Shown here in pieces: positions 42,852-50,924 of a DNA stretch of 64,000 bases. The stretch is from Actinobacteria bacterium IMCC26207 (GTDB lineage: Bacteria; Actinomycetota; Acidimicrobiia; Acidimicrobiales; Microtrichaceae), in NCBI GenBank assembly GCA_001025035.1, contig LCZK01000005.1, positions 124,001 through 188,000 of the forward strand, given 5' to 3'. The translations under genes were made by a program, and so were the position numbers. The stretch's first letter is position 1; each line of letters begins with the position of its first letter. Below the pieces are notes generated by a model. That model was not told the origin of the DNA and ran no database searches. It saw only the letters and a program-made list of their open reading frames with translations.

Positions 42852-43603
42852 GCTGCGCCCTGTTCGATCGGACTTGGCAGTACCAAGGTGATCACGGCCC
42901 GCCGAGCAGCATCTACTAGCTGCGTGGCAATCTCAGAACCTGACACGCTGAGCACGACGCGCAGTTGCCCGCTTACGCCGATTCCGGAAGCGCCGCCTCC
43001 ACTATCTTCTGCAGACCCTCCATCGGGGCTGCTTCCGTCGCCGACTGAACTGACTAGCACCCGTGTGGCTAGCACTGTGGTTGCACTGCCAGTGTTCGGA
43101 TCCGGCTCGGGGTCAGTGGCGAGGACATCAACGAAGCTGCCCTGTTGGACAATTCCCTGAAGAGCCTGAGCCGGTGGCAACTCAAGCGCCACCTCTACGG
43201 CCGTTGGATCAACGAATCGACCTGCATCTAGCGCGTCATCAGCGCGAAGAAGTTCGGAGGGGGACAGCGAGTTTCCTGCTACCCGGCCGATGAGCTTGTT
43301 CGCCTGGTTTGCTGGAACGGCATCGAGTTGGCTTGGTAGATCAATTGCGATACTGCCAAGGTCTTCGGCTTGGATCACCTGGCCGGACTGGATTGACTTG
43401 GTAGCCACGAGGTAGCGGCTGCTCGGCGGTGCGGATGCGCTTCGGTGAGCGAACAGCACCCCAGCGGCAGCGATGGTGACGAGCATGGCTCCTACGCAAG
43501 CTCGGCCCGAAGGGAGACTGCGCCGTAGCCGAGCGGTGGCCTGCGGGGATGCAGTTTGCGAGTCGACCGGTGCTGTCGAATCGGCGGGTCTTGTTCGACT
43601 CAT
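42848..43603 (-). CDS. cpaB: CpaB/RcpC-like SAF-domain protein, first gene of the Tad operon
   Basis: A 251-residue protein with one membrane helix (about 37-53) and an SAF domain (RYLVATKSIQSGQVIQAEDL and VAGNSLSPSELLRADDAL, about 64-125) followed by an RcpC-like domain (VEVALELPPAQALQGIVQQG; VLATRVLVSSVGDG). A Gly/Ser-rich insert spans about 193-210. CpaB/RcpC proteins belong to the outer part of Tad systems. AGGAG lies 9-13 nt before the ATG. It overlaps the next gene by ATGA. Confidence 0.85.
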   Translation of the reverse strand: MSRTRPADSTAPVDSQTASPQATARLRRSLPSGRACVGAMLVTIAAAGVLFAHRSASAPPSSRYLVATKSIQSGQVIQAEDLGSIAIDLPSQLDAVPANQANKLIGRVAGNSLSPSELLRADDALDAGRFVDPTAVEVALELPPAQALQGIVQQGSFVDVLATDPEPDPNTGSATTVLATRVLVSSVGDGSSPDGGSAEDSGGGASGIGVSGQLRVVLSVSGSEIATQLVDAARRAVITLVLPSPIEQGAA

Positions 43604-43744
43604 GCTGGTGGTCTCCTGGGTTGGGCTTGGGTTCTCAGTGGGCTTGCTCTGGGCTCATTCTGTGCGGGGCTTGTTCGAGGCGGGCTGGGCTGGCCGGGCG
43701 GTGGATGGGAGGGCTGACCAACCCAGCCGACCTCGATGAATGAA

Positions 43745-43773
43745 ACATAATCAAAAGTACTGAGAGTTGTCAA
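43745..43773 (-). promoter_or_regulatory. Candidate promoter of the Tad operon
   Basis: On the minus strand a perfect TTGACA (43768-43773) is followed after 17 bp by TTATGT (43745-43750). AACATAAT occurs twice exactly 30 bp apart (43744 and 43774), flanking the -35 box, possibly a regulator site. The resulting leader would be about 130 nt. Confidence 0.5.
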
Positions 43774-43863
43774 AACATAATTAAATAAATTGTTAAGCAC
43801 TGAAAACTCTTGGACGTGTCGACATGCACCGGATATACCTTGGAACGCGCTAAAGTGGTCTAC

Positions 43864-44115
43864 GTGGACACTGCAGACATCACTTGGCTCAACACCGGCG
43901 AGTCCGCTCGACGGCTTGGAATCACCCCCCGCACGCTTTACCGATTCATCGATGACGGCAAGGTTCCGGCCTACCGGTTTGGCCGTGTCATTCGCTTGAA
44001 GGAAAGCGAAGTGGCTCAGTTCATCGAGGAGTGCCGTATTGCCCCAGGAACCCTGGACATCTCGGCACTAGAACCCGAGGAATCCGAGCCGGTAACTCCC
44101 AAATCGGCAACCTAG
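43864..44115 (+). CDS. Excisionase/BldC-type helix-turn-helix protein
   Basis: An 83-residue DNA-binding protein. Residues 6-60 form a MerR-like/excisionase winged helix (WLNTGESARRLGITPRTLYR; DDGKVPAYRFGRVIRLKESEVAQF). GTG 43864 is preferred because TAAAGT (43851-43856) lies 7 nt before it without a ribosome binding site. A longer frame from TTG 43810 exists, and TTGGAC-N18-TATACC (43810-43839) would serve it as a promoter instead. It stands divergent to the Tad operon and is a plausible regulator of it; no integrase is nearby. Confidence 0.82.
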   Translation: MDTADITWLNTGESARRLGITPRTLYRFIDDGKVPAYRFGRVIRLKESEVAQFIEECRIAPGTLDISALEPEESEPVTPKSAT

Positions 44116-44122
44116 AAATCAG

Positions 44123-44758
44123 CTACCGAGGGGACTGCGGAATGTTCAGCAGGATCATCTCGATACTCGCAAGATCGACCACTGCGATGTTTCCGCTCTG
44201 AGGTAGTCGTAGCCGTAACGCAGCGCCAACGGAGATGGCCACCCCTGCTAGAAGAGCCCCTCCAACTAAGGTCAGCGTGATCTGAAGTTCATCAGCCACG
44301 AGGTCCTCGAGTACCTCCGAGAGCAGACCCTCGGCGGGGTCAAAAGCCTCTGGGTTAGCAACAACTGAGGAAGCGGCCTCAACAGCAATCACACAGGTCA
44401 ATCGAATCCAAAGGATCGACGCTCTGCCGCGCACTTGCACGTAATCCTCGCCGAGGCTTGACACTTCAACGCGACGCCGTTCTCCAGTTCGCAAGATGAG
44501 GAACACCTCGTTGCCCGCGGATGCGTGCAGCGTGGCAGCGATAGTGGTCGACTCCTCGAGGAGGTGTCGAGCCCAGCGTCCCCTTCGTGCCGACTCAACT
44601 GCTTCTTCGCCGCGGGAGTCTGCCAGGAATCTGTCGGCCTCTTCAGCCGCTCCTTGGCTAGCACCAAGTAGGGATTCTCCGCCCCCTAGGGGATCCTCGC
44701 CATTAGGCACCGGTGTATTCACAACTACACTCTTGCTCGTAATGGCCAGCCCTGACAC
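44123..44758 (-). CDS. Unknown protein, convergent to the HTH gene and divergent from phoH
   Basis: Not recognised. The 211-residue frame has a charged N-terminal third (RGEEAVESARRGRWARHLLEE in part), then beta-rich sequence (NEVFLILRTGERRRVEVSSL, then EDYVQVRGRASILWIRL) that could be a small Sm-like barrel, and a hydrophobic helix (LTLVGGALLAGVAISVGAAL) that may cross the membrane. As drawn it overlaps the phoH start by 17 nt. GTG 44722 (AAGAG upstream) or GTG 44710 would avoid this. Codon use is normal for the window, which supports a real gene. Confidence 0.6.
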   Translation of the reverse strand: MSGLAITSKSVVVNTPVPNGEDPLGGGESLLGASQGAAEEADRFLADSRGEEAVESARRGRWARHLLEESTTIAATLHASAGNEVFLILRTGERRRVEVSSLGEDYVQVRGRASILWIRLTCVIAVEAASSVVANPEAFDPAEGLLSEVLEDLVADELQITLTLVGGALLAGVAISVGAALRLRLPQSGNIAVVDLASIEMILLNIPQSPR

Positions 44759-45800
44759 CTCAAGCGCTCAAGACGTACCCACGCGCACCCTGGTTCGGGT
44801 CCCGGGCAACCACCTGATGACGGACCTGTTGGGTAGTCGAGACGAGTTGCTTGACGCAATCGAGGAGGCCTTTCCGCAGGTCGATATCATCGCTCGCGGG
44901 AACGAGATCACCATCGCAGGACCTGACTCCGAAAGAGTTGGCCGACTGTTCGAAGAGTTAGTCGTGCTGCTCGAACGCGGCCACGTCCTAGAGACAGCCG
45001 TGCTTCGTCGAACCATAGAGATGGTCAATGCTGATGAGCGACCGTCCGAGGTCCTAACAGCAGAGTTGCTGCGAACGCATAGAGGCGGGCGCGTCAGGCC
45101 AAAGACCTCGGGGCAGAAGCGTTATGTGGACGCGATCCTTGACCACACGGTGACCTTTGGAGTTGGCCCAGCCGGTACGGGTAAGTCATGGCTTGCAGTT
45201 GCCATGGCAGTCCAAGCGCTGCAGGCAAAAGAAGTTGAGCGCATTGTGCTGACACGCCCAGCTGTCGAGGCTGGTGAGCGACTTGGCTTTCTTCCAGGTG
45301 ACTTGATGGCCAAAATCGATCCCTACCTGCGACCGCTCTATGACGCACTTCATGACATGGTGGGGAACGAAGGCGCACAGAAGTTGATTGAGCGGGGCAT
45401 CGTCGAAGTCGCACCCCTAGCCTTTATGCGCGGCCGAACGCTGAACAGTTCGTTCATCATTCTTGACGAGGCGCAGAACACCACACCTGAGCAGATGAAG
45501 ATGTTTTTGACTCGCATCGGCTTCGGCTCAAAGGCCGTCATCACAGGGGATGCTACGCAAGTAGATATGCCGGGCGGAAAGTCAGGGCTTGCTGGTCTTG
45601 AGCCGCTTCTTGAGGGTATCGATGGTGTTGCCTTTGTTCGATTGACTGGTTCTGATGTGGTGCGTCATCGAATCGTGCAAGACATTGTGAATGCCTATGA
45701 CCAACGCGATGCAGAGCGAGCCGCTACCGAAGCCGCACGCGAGCTACAGCGAGAATCTAATCAGCGCCAATCCAGCAACTCCGAGTCGAGCCCAACGTGA
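44742..45800 (+). CDS. phoH: PhoH-like ATPase
   Basis: A 352-residue cytoplasmic NTPase. An N-terminal KH-like region ([20 protein letters not shown]) precedes the P-loop domain with Walker [17 protein letters not shown], the [20 protein letters not shown] segment with Walker B, and [13 protein letters not shown]. PhoH is linked to ybeY across bacteria, pointing to a role in RNA metabolism. ATG 44742 begins the homology; the frame is open far upstream over the antisense gene. TTAGGC-N17-TACACT (44703-44731) may be its promoter. Confidence 0.94.
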   Translation: MASPDTSSAQDVPTRTLVRVPGNHLMTDLLGSRDELLDAIEEAFPQVDIIARGNEITIAGPDSERVGRLFEELVVLLERGHVLETAVLRRTIEMVNADERPSEVLTAELLRTHRGGRVRPKTSGQKRYVDAILDHTVTFGVGPAGTGKSWLAVAMAVQALQAKEVERIVLTRPAVEAGERLGFLPGDLMAKIDPYLRPLYDALHDMVGNEGAQKLIERGIVEVAPLAFMRGRTLNSSFIILDEAQNTTPEQMKMFLTRIGFGSKAVITGDATQVDMPGGKSGLAGLEPLLEGIDGVAFVRLTGSDVVRHRIVQDIVNAYDQRDAERAATEAARELQRESNQRQSSNSESSPT

Positions 45801-46384
45801 GTAGTAGCAGTTCGGGTGCTGTTGCACCTGGAGTTCCCTCAGTTCGCTCGAGCGATAACCGCAAGGATGATCGCACTGAAGTGGACCTTGATGCACTCAG
45901 CGAGTTCTTCGCAGCGGCCTTGCACCGAGAAGGCATCTCGCCCCAAGCCGAGGCTTCGCTCACACTGCTCGACCCGAGTGAGATTGCACAGCTCAAGCAG
46001 CAGTATCTGGATGGGGATGGCTCCGCCACGGACGTACTGAGCTTTCCTATGGACGGAGCAATTTGTCCCGAGGAATCAGCCGGCGGATCGAGCACCTGGA
46101 TGGTTGGTGACCTGTTGTTGTGTCCCCAAGTTGCAGCGACTCAAGCCCCAGAGCATGCCGGAAACTTGGAGGACGAATTGGCACTGCTGGTGATTCACGG
46201 AACCTTGCACCTGTTGGGCTGGGATCATGCAGAAAAGGAAGAGCGAGTGCAGATGTGGCAGCGCGAACGTGAACTCTTTGAAGAACTGCAGGGCACCCCA
46301 GAACGTAACCCGTGGTCAGAAGAGGACTACCACCGAGCGGCGGGAAACTCGCAGACTGACAAAGCAGGAGGACTCGGCACATGA
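45797..46384 (+). CDS. ybeY: Endoribonuclease YbeY
   Basis: A 195-residue metal-dependent RNase for 16S rRNA 3' processing and quality control. The zinc-binding motif is intact (IHGTLHLLGWDHAEKEE) and the region TDVLSFPMDG is typical. A Ser-rich head precedes the domain and a polar tail follows it. GTGA overlaps the phoH stop, and its own stop overlaps the next gene (ATGA). Confidence 0.95.
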   Translation: MSSSSSGAVAPGVPSVRSSDNRKDDRTEVDLDALSEFFAAALHREGISPQAEASLTLLDPSEIAQLKQQYLDGDGSATDVLSFPMDGAICPEESAGGSSTWMVGDLLLCPQVAATQAPEHAGNLEDELALLVIHGTLHLLGWDHAEKEERVQMWQRERELFEELQGTPERNPWSEEDYHRAAGNSQTDKAGGLGT

Positions 46385-47634
46385 GCGCGGCGCAGCTAGC
46401 TCTTCTTGCTGTCGTGGTGTTGATGACCGTTGCAGCAGCCGTCTTAGCTGCAGCGGAAACTGCCCTGACGCGCATGACCAGAACACGCGCCGCTGCGCTT
46501 GCTCAGCAAGATCCAAAGCGGGGCGGTCGCGTGGTGAGCATTGTTGAAAACCTTCAGCGCTACCTCAACTCGCTGTACTTGTCGGTCAACGTAGTGCAGA
46601 CCGTCCAGGCGGCACTCGTCGGGGTGCTGGCCTACACGCTCTTCGGCCCGATCGGTTTGGTTTTGGGAATCCTGTTCGACGTGCTGCTGCTGTTTGTCAT
46701 TGCTGAGGCGGCACCGAAAACCTGGGCCCTTCAGCACACTGATCGCGCAGCACTTTTCACTGCTCCGCTCGTTGAACTCATCGGGAAGATTCTTCGCGCT
46801 CCGGCTCGAGGGTTGATCGGCGTGGCCAACATCCTGCTCCCGGGTAAAGGGCTCAAGAAGGGCCCCTTCGTCACAGAAGACGAGATCCTTGCGTTGGCTG
46901 GAGAGGCCGCTGAACACTCGGTGATCGAGGAATCGGAACGAGTACTTATCGAATCGATCATCAACTTTGGTGACACGATTGCCAGAGAGATCATGGTGCC
47001 GAGAACAGACATGGTCACGATCGGTGCTGATGCAACTGTTTCGGAGTTGGTAGATATGGCCATCGATAAGGGCATGTCTCGCTTCCCTGTCTACGGCGAA
47101 AATGCTGATGACATCGAGGGTGTGGTCTACGTCAAAGATGCAATGCGTGCGGAGCGCGAAGGCGGCGGAGATTCAAAGGTGATGGACCTTGTCCGGCCGG
47201 GACTCTTTGTTCCAGAGACCAAGCCCGTTGCCGACCTTCTTGCAGAAATGCAGTCCAGTCATAATCACTTGGCCGTAGTAGTGGATGAATACGGTGGCAC
47301 TGCTGGCCTAGCCACCCTTGAAGATTTACTCGAGGAACTCGTGGGCGAGATCCATGATGAGTTCGACGAGGACATACCGCTTGTTGAACACCTCCCGAGC
47401 GGGGACGTGTTGGTGAATGCCTCGATGAACGTGGATGACATCAACGACGAACTGGGTTTGAGTCTTCCTGAGGGGAATTGGGATTCCGTTGGTGGCTTGG
47501 TGTTTGGACTCCTCGGTCGCGTAGCGGTGCACGGGGATTCGGTAGAAACCGAAGGAACAAAAATTATTGTCGAACTCGTTGATGGACGAAGAGTCGTCAG
47601 AGTTCGCATCGTGAACAAAGAGGGCAGCGCGTGA
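46381..47634 (+). CDS. CNNM/CorC-family membrane protein (hemolysin family)
   Basis: A 417-residue protein with an N-terminal DUF21 membrane domain (about 1-180, three to four helices; AAAETALTRMTRTRAAAL), two CBS domains (IMVPRTDMVTIGADATVSEL; FVPETKPVADLLAEMQ, about 200-325) and a CorC_HlyC C-terminal domain (GNWDSVGGLVFGLLGRVAVH). Members are implicated in magnesium or cobalt transport. The "hemolysin" name is historical. It lies in the conserved phoH-ybeY-corC-era order with overlaps on both sides. Confidence 0.92.
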   Translation: MSAAQLALLAVVVLMTVAAAVLAAAETALTRMTRTRAAALAQQDPKRGGRVVSIVENLQRYLNSLYLSVNVVQTVQAALVGVLAYTLFGPIGLVLGILFDVLLLFVIAEAAPKTWALQHTDRAALFTAPLVELIGKILRAPARGLIGVANILLPGKGLKKGPFVTEDEILALAGEAAEHSVIEESERVLIESIINFGDTIAREIMVPRTDMVTIGADATVSELVDMAIDKGMSRFPVYGENADDIEGVVYVKDAMRAEREGGGDSKVMDLVRPGLFVPETKPVADLLAEMQSSHNHLAVVVDEYGGTAGLATLEDLLEELVGEIHDEFDEDIPLVEHLPSGDVLVNASMNVDDINDELGLSLPEGNWDSVGGLVFGLLGRVAVHGDSVETEGTKIIVELVDGRRVVRVRIVNKEGSA

Positions 47635-48626
47635 CCGATCAAGACTCCAACAGTCAAGACTCCAGTGAAGATGCGACTCCAGAAACTCGTCCCGCATCGG
47701 CCCCGGGTCTTGGCGGTTCAGCCTCGGAGCAGCTTGAACGGATGCTCGCAGCAGCAGGCATGGGTGCAGAGGCTGAGGTGCCCGAAGGATTCCGCTCGGG
47801 ATTTGTCACCTTTGTCGGGCGGCCCAATGTGGGCAAGTCCACGCTGGTGAATCAAATTCTTGGTCAGAAAATCTCGATCGTTTCTGACAAACCTCAGACC
47901 ACTCGGCATCAGATTCGGGGAGTGCTCAGTCGGCCCGAATCGCAGATTGTGTTTGTGGACACCCCCGGAATCCACCGGCCACGCACGTTGATGGGCGAGC
48001 GACTCAATGACACCGCTACATCTTCACTCGAAGGTATCGACGTTGCCTGCTTGCTCATCGAGGCAACTGCAGCAATGGGGCCAGGTGATCGGTATATCGC
48101 AGAGCGGATGCCAAAGAACTCGGTCCTCGTGCTCAACAAAACTGATGCCGCAACTGCCGAGCGCATTATGTCGCAACTGTCCAAAGCAGCATCTTTTGAG
48201 TTTGCTGAATATTTCCCGATCTCGGCCAAGACCGGTGATGGTGTCGATGCGCTAGTTGAGTATTTGGTATCTCGTTTACCAGAAGGCCCGCGGTGGTATC
48301 CCGAGGGCGAAGTGACAGATGCTCCGGAGCCGTTCAGGGTTGCTGAACTCGTCCGGGAGCAACTGCTTGCAGTAACTCGCGAGGAATTGCCGCACTCGAT
48401 TGCAACCCGAGTTTCTGAGTGGGAGTGGCCACGAATTCGAGTCGAGATCATCGTGGAGCGTGACTCGCAAAAGGGCATTGTGATTGGCAAGGGCGGGAGC
48501 GTCCTCAAAGAAGTTGGTATTCGGGTTCGTCGGCAGCTGCCACCGGGAGCTTTTATCGAGTTGCATGTGACCGTGGACAAGGACTGGCAGTCAAAGGCAC
48601 AGTCCTTGGAGCGTCTGGGCTACTAG
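47631..48626 (+). CDS. era: GTPase Era
   Basis: A 331-residue GTPase that binds 16S rRNA near its 3' end and checks 30S maturation. The G1 motif GRPNVGKSTLVNQILG, VDTPGIHRP (G3) and LNKTDAA (G4) are intact, and the KH domain ends with VIGKGGSVLKEVGIRVRRQL. An acidic extension of about 55 residues precedes the GTPase domain, longer than in E. coli Era. The GTG start overlaps the CNNM gene stop. Confidence 0.97.
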   Translation: MTDQDSNSQDSSEDATPETRPASAPGLGGSASEQLERMLAAAGMGAEAEVPEGFRSGFVTFVGRPNVGKSTLVNQILGQKISIVSDKPQTTRHQIRGVLSRPESQIVFVDTPGIHRPRTLMGERLNDTATSSLEGIDVACLLIEATAAMGPGDRYIAERMPKNSVLVLNKTDAATAERIMSQLSKAASFEFAEYFPISAKTGDGVDALVEYLVSRLPEGPRWYPEGEVTDAPEPFRVAELVREQLLAVTREELPHSIATRVSEWEWPRIRVEIIVERDSQKGIVIGKGGSVLKEVGIRVRRQLPPGAFIELHVTVDKDWQSKAQSLERLGY

Positions 48627-48725
48627 TTGCTCAGGGCCACTGTGGCTGGGCCCAGACTTGGCGCTGTCTAGGGGTTGTCCGGTCGCTGTCTCGGTTCAGG
48701 GGCGCAGGTCGGGTACCTTTCCGTA

Positions 48726-49460
48726 GTGGACTTATCAAGCCTCGACCATCAACGGATCCCAGTTCACGTCGCTGTGGTGATGGATGGCAACGGCAGATGG
48801 GCTCAAAGAAGAGGCCTTCCCCGAACCGATGGCCACGCCGCCGGCGAGGAAGCCCTGATGGATACCATCTGGGGCGCTCTGGACGCCGGTATCCGGTGGC
48901 TGACGGTCTACGCGTTCTCTACCGAAAACTGGAAGCGCCCCGTGGATGAGGTTCGCTTCTTAATGAATTTCAACGAGCGACTGCTGCTCACGCGCCGAGA
49001 TGAGTTGAATGAACGCAACGTCAAATTGCAGTTCATTGGTCGCCGGGACTGGCGTGTGCCCAAGCGGATTCTGCGGCGCATTGATGAAACGCTCGAGCTC
49101 ACCGGAGATAACACTGCGATGACAGTGAGCATGGCCTTCAACTATGGCGGCCGTGCCGAACTAGTGGATGCAGTCAGGGCAATCGCAGCATCTGGTATCA
49201 AGCCCGAAAAGATTGACGAGAAGACGATTCGCCAGCATCTGTACGACCCAACGATGCCCGACCCAGAACTCATGGTTCGGACCTCTGGCGAGTATCGAAT
49301 GTCCAACTTCTTAATGTGGGAAATGGCTTACTCGGAACTGGTCTTTACTGACGTGTTGTGGCCCGACTTCCGTAGAGAAAACCTCTATGCGGCTATCGAC
49401 GAGTATCAGCGACGTGACCGTCGCTTTGGTGGCTTGTCAGATACTGACGGTCTGAGCTGA
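48726..49460 (+). CDS. uppS: Isoprenyl (undecaprenyl) diphosphate synthase
   Basis: A 244-residue cis-prenyltransferase making the polyprenyl carrier lipid for wall synthesis. Seen are HVAVVMDGNGRWAQRRGLPR with the catalytic Asp, TVYAFSTENWKRP, and RTSGEYRMSNFLMWEMAYSE. GTG 48726 is chosen because TACCTT (48714-48719) lies 6 nt upstream, as in other leaderless genes here. A frame from 48675 is also open. Confidence 0.95.
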   Translation: MDLSSLDHQRIPVHVAVVMDGNGRWAQRRGLPRTDGHAAGEEALMDTIWGALDAGIRWLTVYAFSTENWKRPVDEVRFLMNFNERLLLTRRDELNERNVKLQFIGRRDWRVPKRILRRIDETLELTGDNTAMTVSMAFNYGGRAELVDAVRAIAASGIKPEKIDEKTIRQHLYDPTMPDPELMVRTSGEYRMSNFLMWEMAYSELVFTDVLWPDFRRENLYAAIDEYQRRDRRFGGLSDTDGLS

Positions 49461-49492
49461 TTCCGACCCCTTCAGGGTGAGAGACTAGTTAG

Positions 49493-50212
49493 GTGAGCCT
49501 GTACCGCGACTACGCCATCGTGCTGCGGACCTACAAGCTCGGTGAGGCCGATCGCATCGTGGTCTTGATGACGCGTGGCCATGGCAAAGTTCGAGCGGTT
49601 GGCAAGGGTGTGCGAAAGACCAATTCAAAGTTCGGGTCTCGACTTGAGCCTGGCTCGTACATTCAGGTGCAACTCCATGAGGGTCGCGGCGACCTTGACA
49701 TCGTGACGCAGACCGAGACTGTTGAGCCCTATCGGCGCACCAGAGAAGACTTGTCGCGACTGTCGCGATCGTCTTCGTTGCTCGAGGCGGTGGAGCAGTT
49801 GGCACAAGAACGCGAGCCAACGCCGAAGTTGTTCGACATGTTGCTCGGCGGTCTGCGAACTGTCGAGGAGAGCAATCCTGCGATGATCTCCGCTGCGTTC
49901 TATCTCAAGCTGCTCGCCGTCGAGGGCGTCGCACCAGAACTTGACGCCTGTGTGGAATGTGGCGAGGAGACCGGCCCGTTTGCCTTGGCACTCGAGGCTG
50001 GGGGAGTGCGATGTGCAAACTGCGGCGGTGGCCGACCAGTCTCGCCCGAGGCACTCAGCGTGAGCCGCGCTGTTCTGGGCGGCGGCCTGAATGCAGTGCT
50101 CTCGCTGCCCGAGAGTCCAGTGACTTATGAGGTCGAATCTCTGGCCACTGCGGCGCTAGAGGCACACATTGAGCGCAGGCTTCGAGCACTACGACTACTT
50201 CACGAGGCTTAG
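49493..50212 (+). CDS. recO: DNA repair protein RecO
   Basis: A 239-residue mediator that loads RecA in the RecF pathway. The N-terminal OB fold starts DYAIVLRTYKLGEADRIVVL and includes GKGVRKTNSKFGSRLEPG. The C-terminal helical part carries a four-cysteine zinc site, CVECGEETG and CANCGGG. It follows uppS by 32 nt. Confidence 0.95.
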   Translation: MSLYRDYAIVLRTYKLGEADRIVVLMTRGHGKVRAVGKGVRKTNSKFGSRLEPGSYIQVQLHEGRGDLDIVTQTETVEPYRRTREDLSRLSRSSSLLEAVEQLAQEREPTPKLFDMLLGGLRTVEESNPAMISAAFYLKLLAVEGVAPELDACVECGEETGPFALALEAGGVRCANCGGGRPVSPEALSVSRAVLGGGLNAVLSLPESPVTYEVESLATAALEAHIERRLRALRLLHEA

Positions 50213-50237
50213 AGAACTTGGATCACCGCTGCTAGGT

Positions 50238-50807
50238 CTAGAACCAGGGCTTCTTAGCTGCCTCGTAGGTCCAGTAGAACTCGGGGTCTGACTTGGTGAG
50301 GTAAATGATTCCCTCGACTAGGCCAATGATTGGGCTGATCCCGCAGAACAGCAGCAGGATCATGATGATTCCTTCGGTGGTGTAGCCCAAGTAAAATTTG
50401 TGCACTCCTATTCCGCCAAGCAGTATCGCCAGAATGCCAGCCGTTACCTTTTTGCTGGAGTCATAGGTAGGCAGCAAATTGCGGTCAATTGGTGCACCGT
50501 TCCCCCAAGACCAGGTTCCCCAAGGTGGCGGCGGAGGCCCAACTGAGGGTGCTGTGGCTGAACCCTGATACAGCGAAGCTGCGGCTGCAGGAGCCGTGGG
50601 CACAGTCGGCGCAGGGGGTGCTGGTGCTGCTGCGGGCGCTATCTGACCCCATTGGGTTCCGTCCCACCATCTTGTTGCCCCAGACCCATCTGGGTACCAC
50701 CCTGCGGCTGGTCCCACGGAAGTCGGTGCTGCGGGAATCGGTCCCACGGAAGTCGGTCCTGGGGGGACCTGATTGCGCCAGTTGTCATTGGGCGGAACAT
50801 TCGTCAT
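50238..50807 (-). CDS. DUF2510 and TM2 domain membrane protein
   Basis: A 189-residue protein. A Pro-rich N-terminus containing a duplicated GPTSVGP/APTSVGP unit leads to a DUF2510 motif (AGWYPDGSGATRWWDGTQW, about 34-53), an Ala/Pro linker, and a TM2 domain of two membrane helices (KKVTAGILAILLGGIGVHKF; EGIIMILLLFCGISPIIGLV). Function is unknown. It is convergent with recO, 25 nt apart. Confidence 0.85.
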   Translation of the reverse strand: MTNVPPNDNWRNQVPPGPTSVGPIPAAPTSVGPAAGWYPDGSGATRWWDGTQWGQIAPAAAPAPPAPTVPTAPAAAASLYQGSATAPSVGPPPPPWGTWSWGNGAPIDRNLLPTYDSSKKVTAGILAILLGGIGVHKFYLGYTTEGIIMILLLFCGISPIIGLVEGIIYLTKSDPEFYWTYEAAKKPWF

Positions 50808-50875
50808 GGGGAAACTTCCTCAGGGTGTCTTGAATTGCGAAATCAGATGAATCTCCGAGTCTGGCGTAGTACGAA

Positions 50876-50899
50876 AGAGGGGGCCCGTGGGCCCCCTCT
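50876..50899 (-). terminator. Strong hairpin terminator
   Basis: AGAGGGGGCCC (50876-50886) and GGGCCCCCTCT (50889-50899) form a GC-rich 11-bp inverted repeat directly downstream of the proline-rich membrane protein gene; on that strand it is followed by TTTCG. Confidence 0.8.
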
Positions 50900-50924
50900 G
50901 TACTAGTTCGGATTGGTCAGATTG

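Noticed and set aside
43600-43800. 66-codon proline-rich minus-strand frame in the cpaB leader
   Set aside because: It spans the promoter boxes and overlaps cpaB out of frame; the proline content only reflects C-rich leader sequence.
43864-44115. Prophage or integrative element excisionase
   Set aside because: The protein has an excisionase-like fold, but there is no integrase, attachment site or phage gene nearby; a regulator is more likely.
44496-44741. 82-codon N-terminal extension of PhoH
   Set aside because: It overlaps the opposing gene and lacks PhoH-like sequence; ATG 44742 starts the homology.
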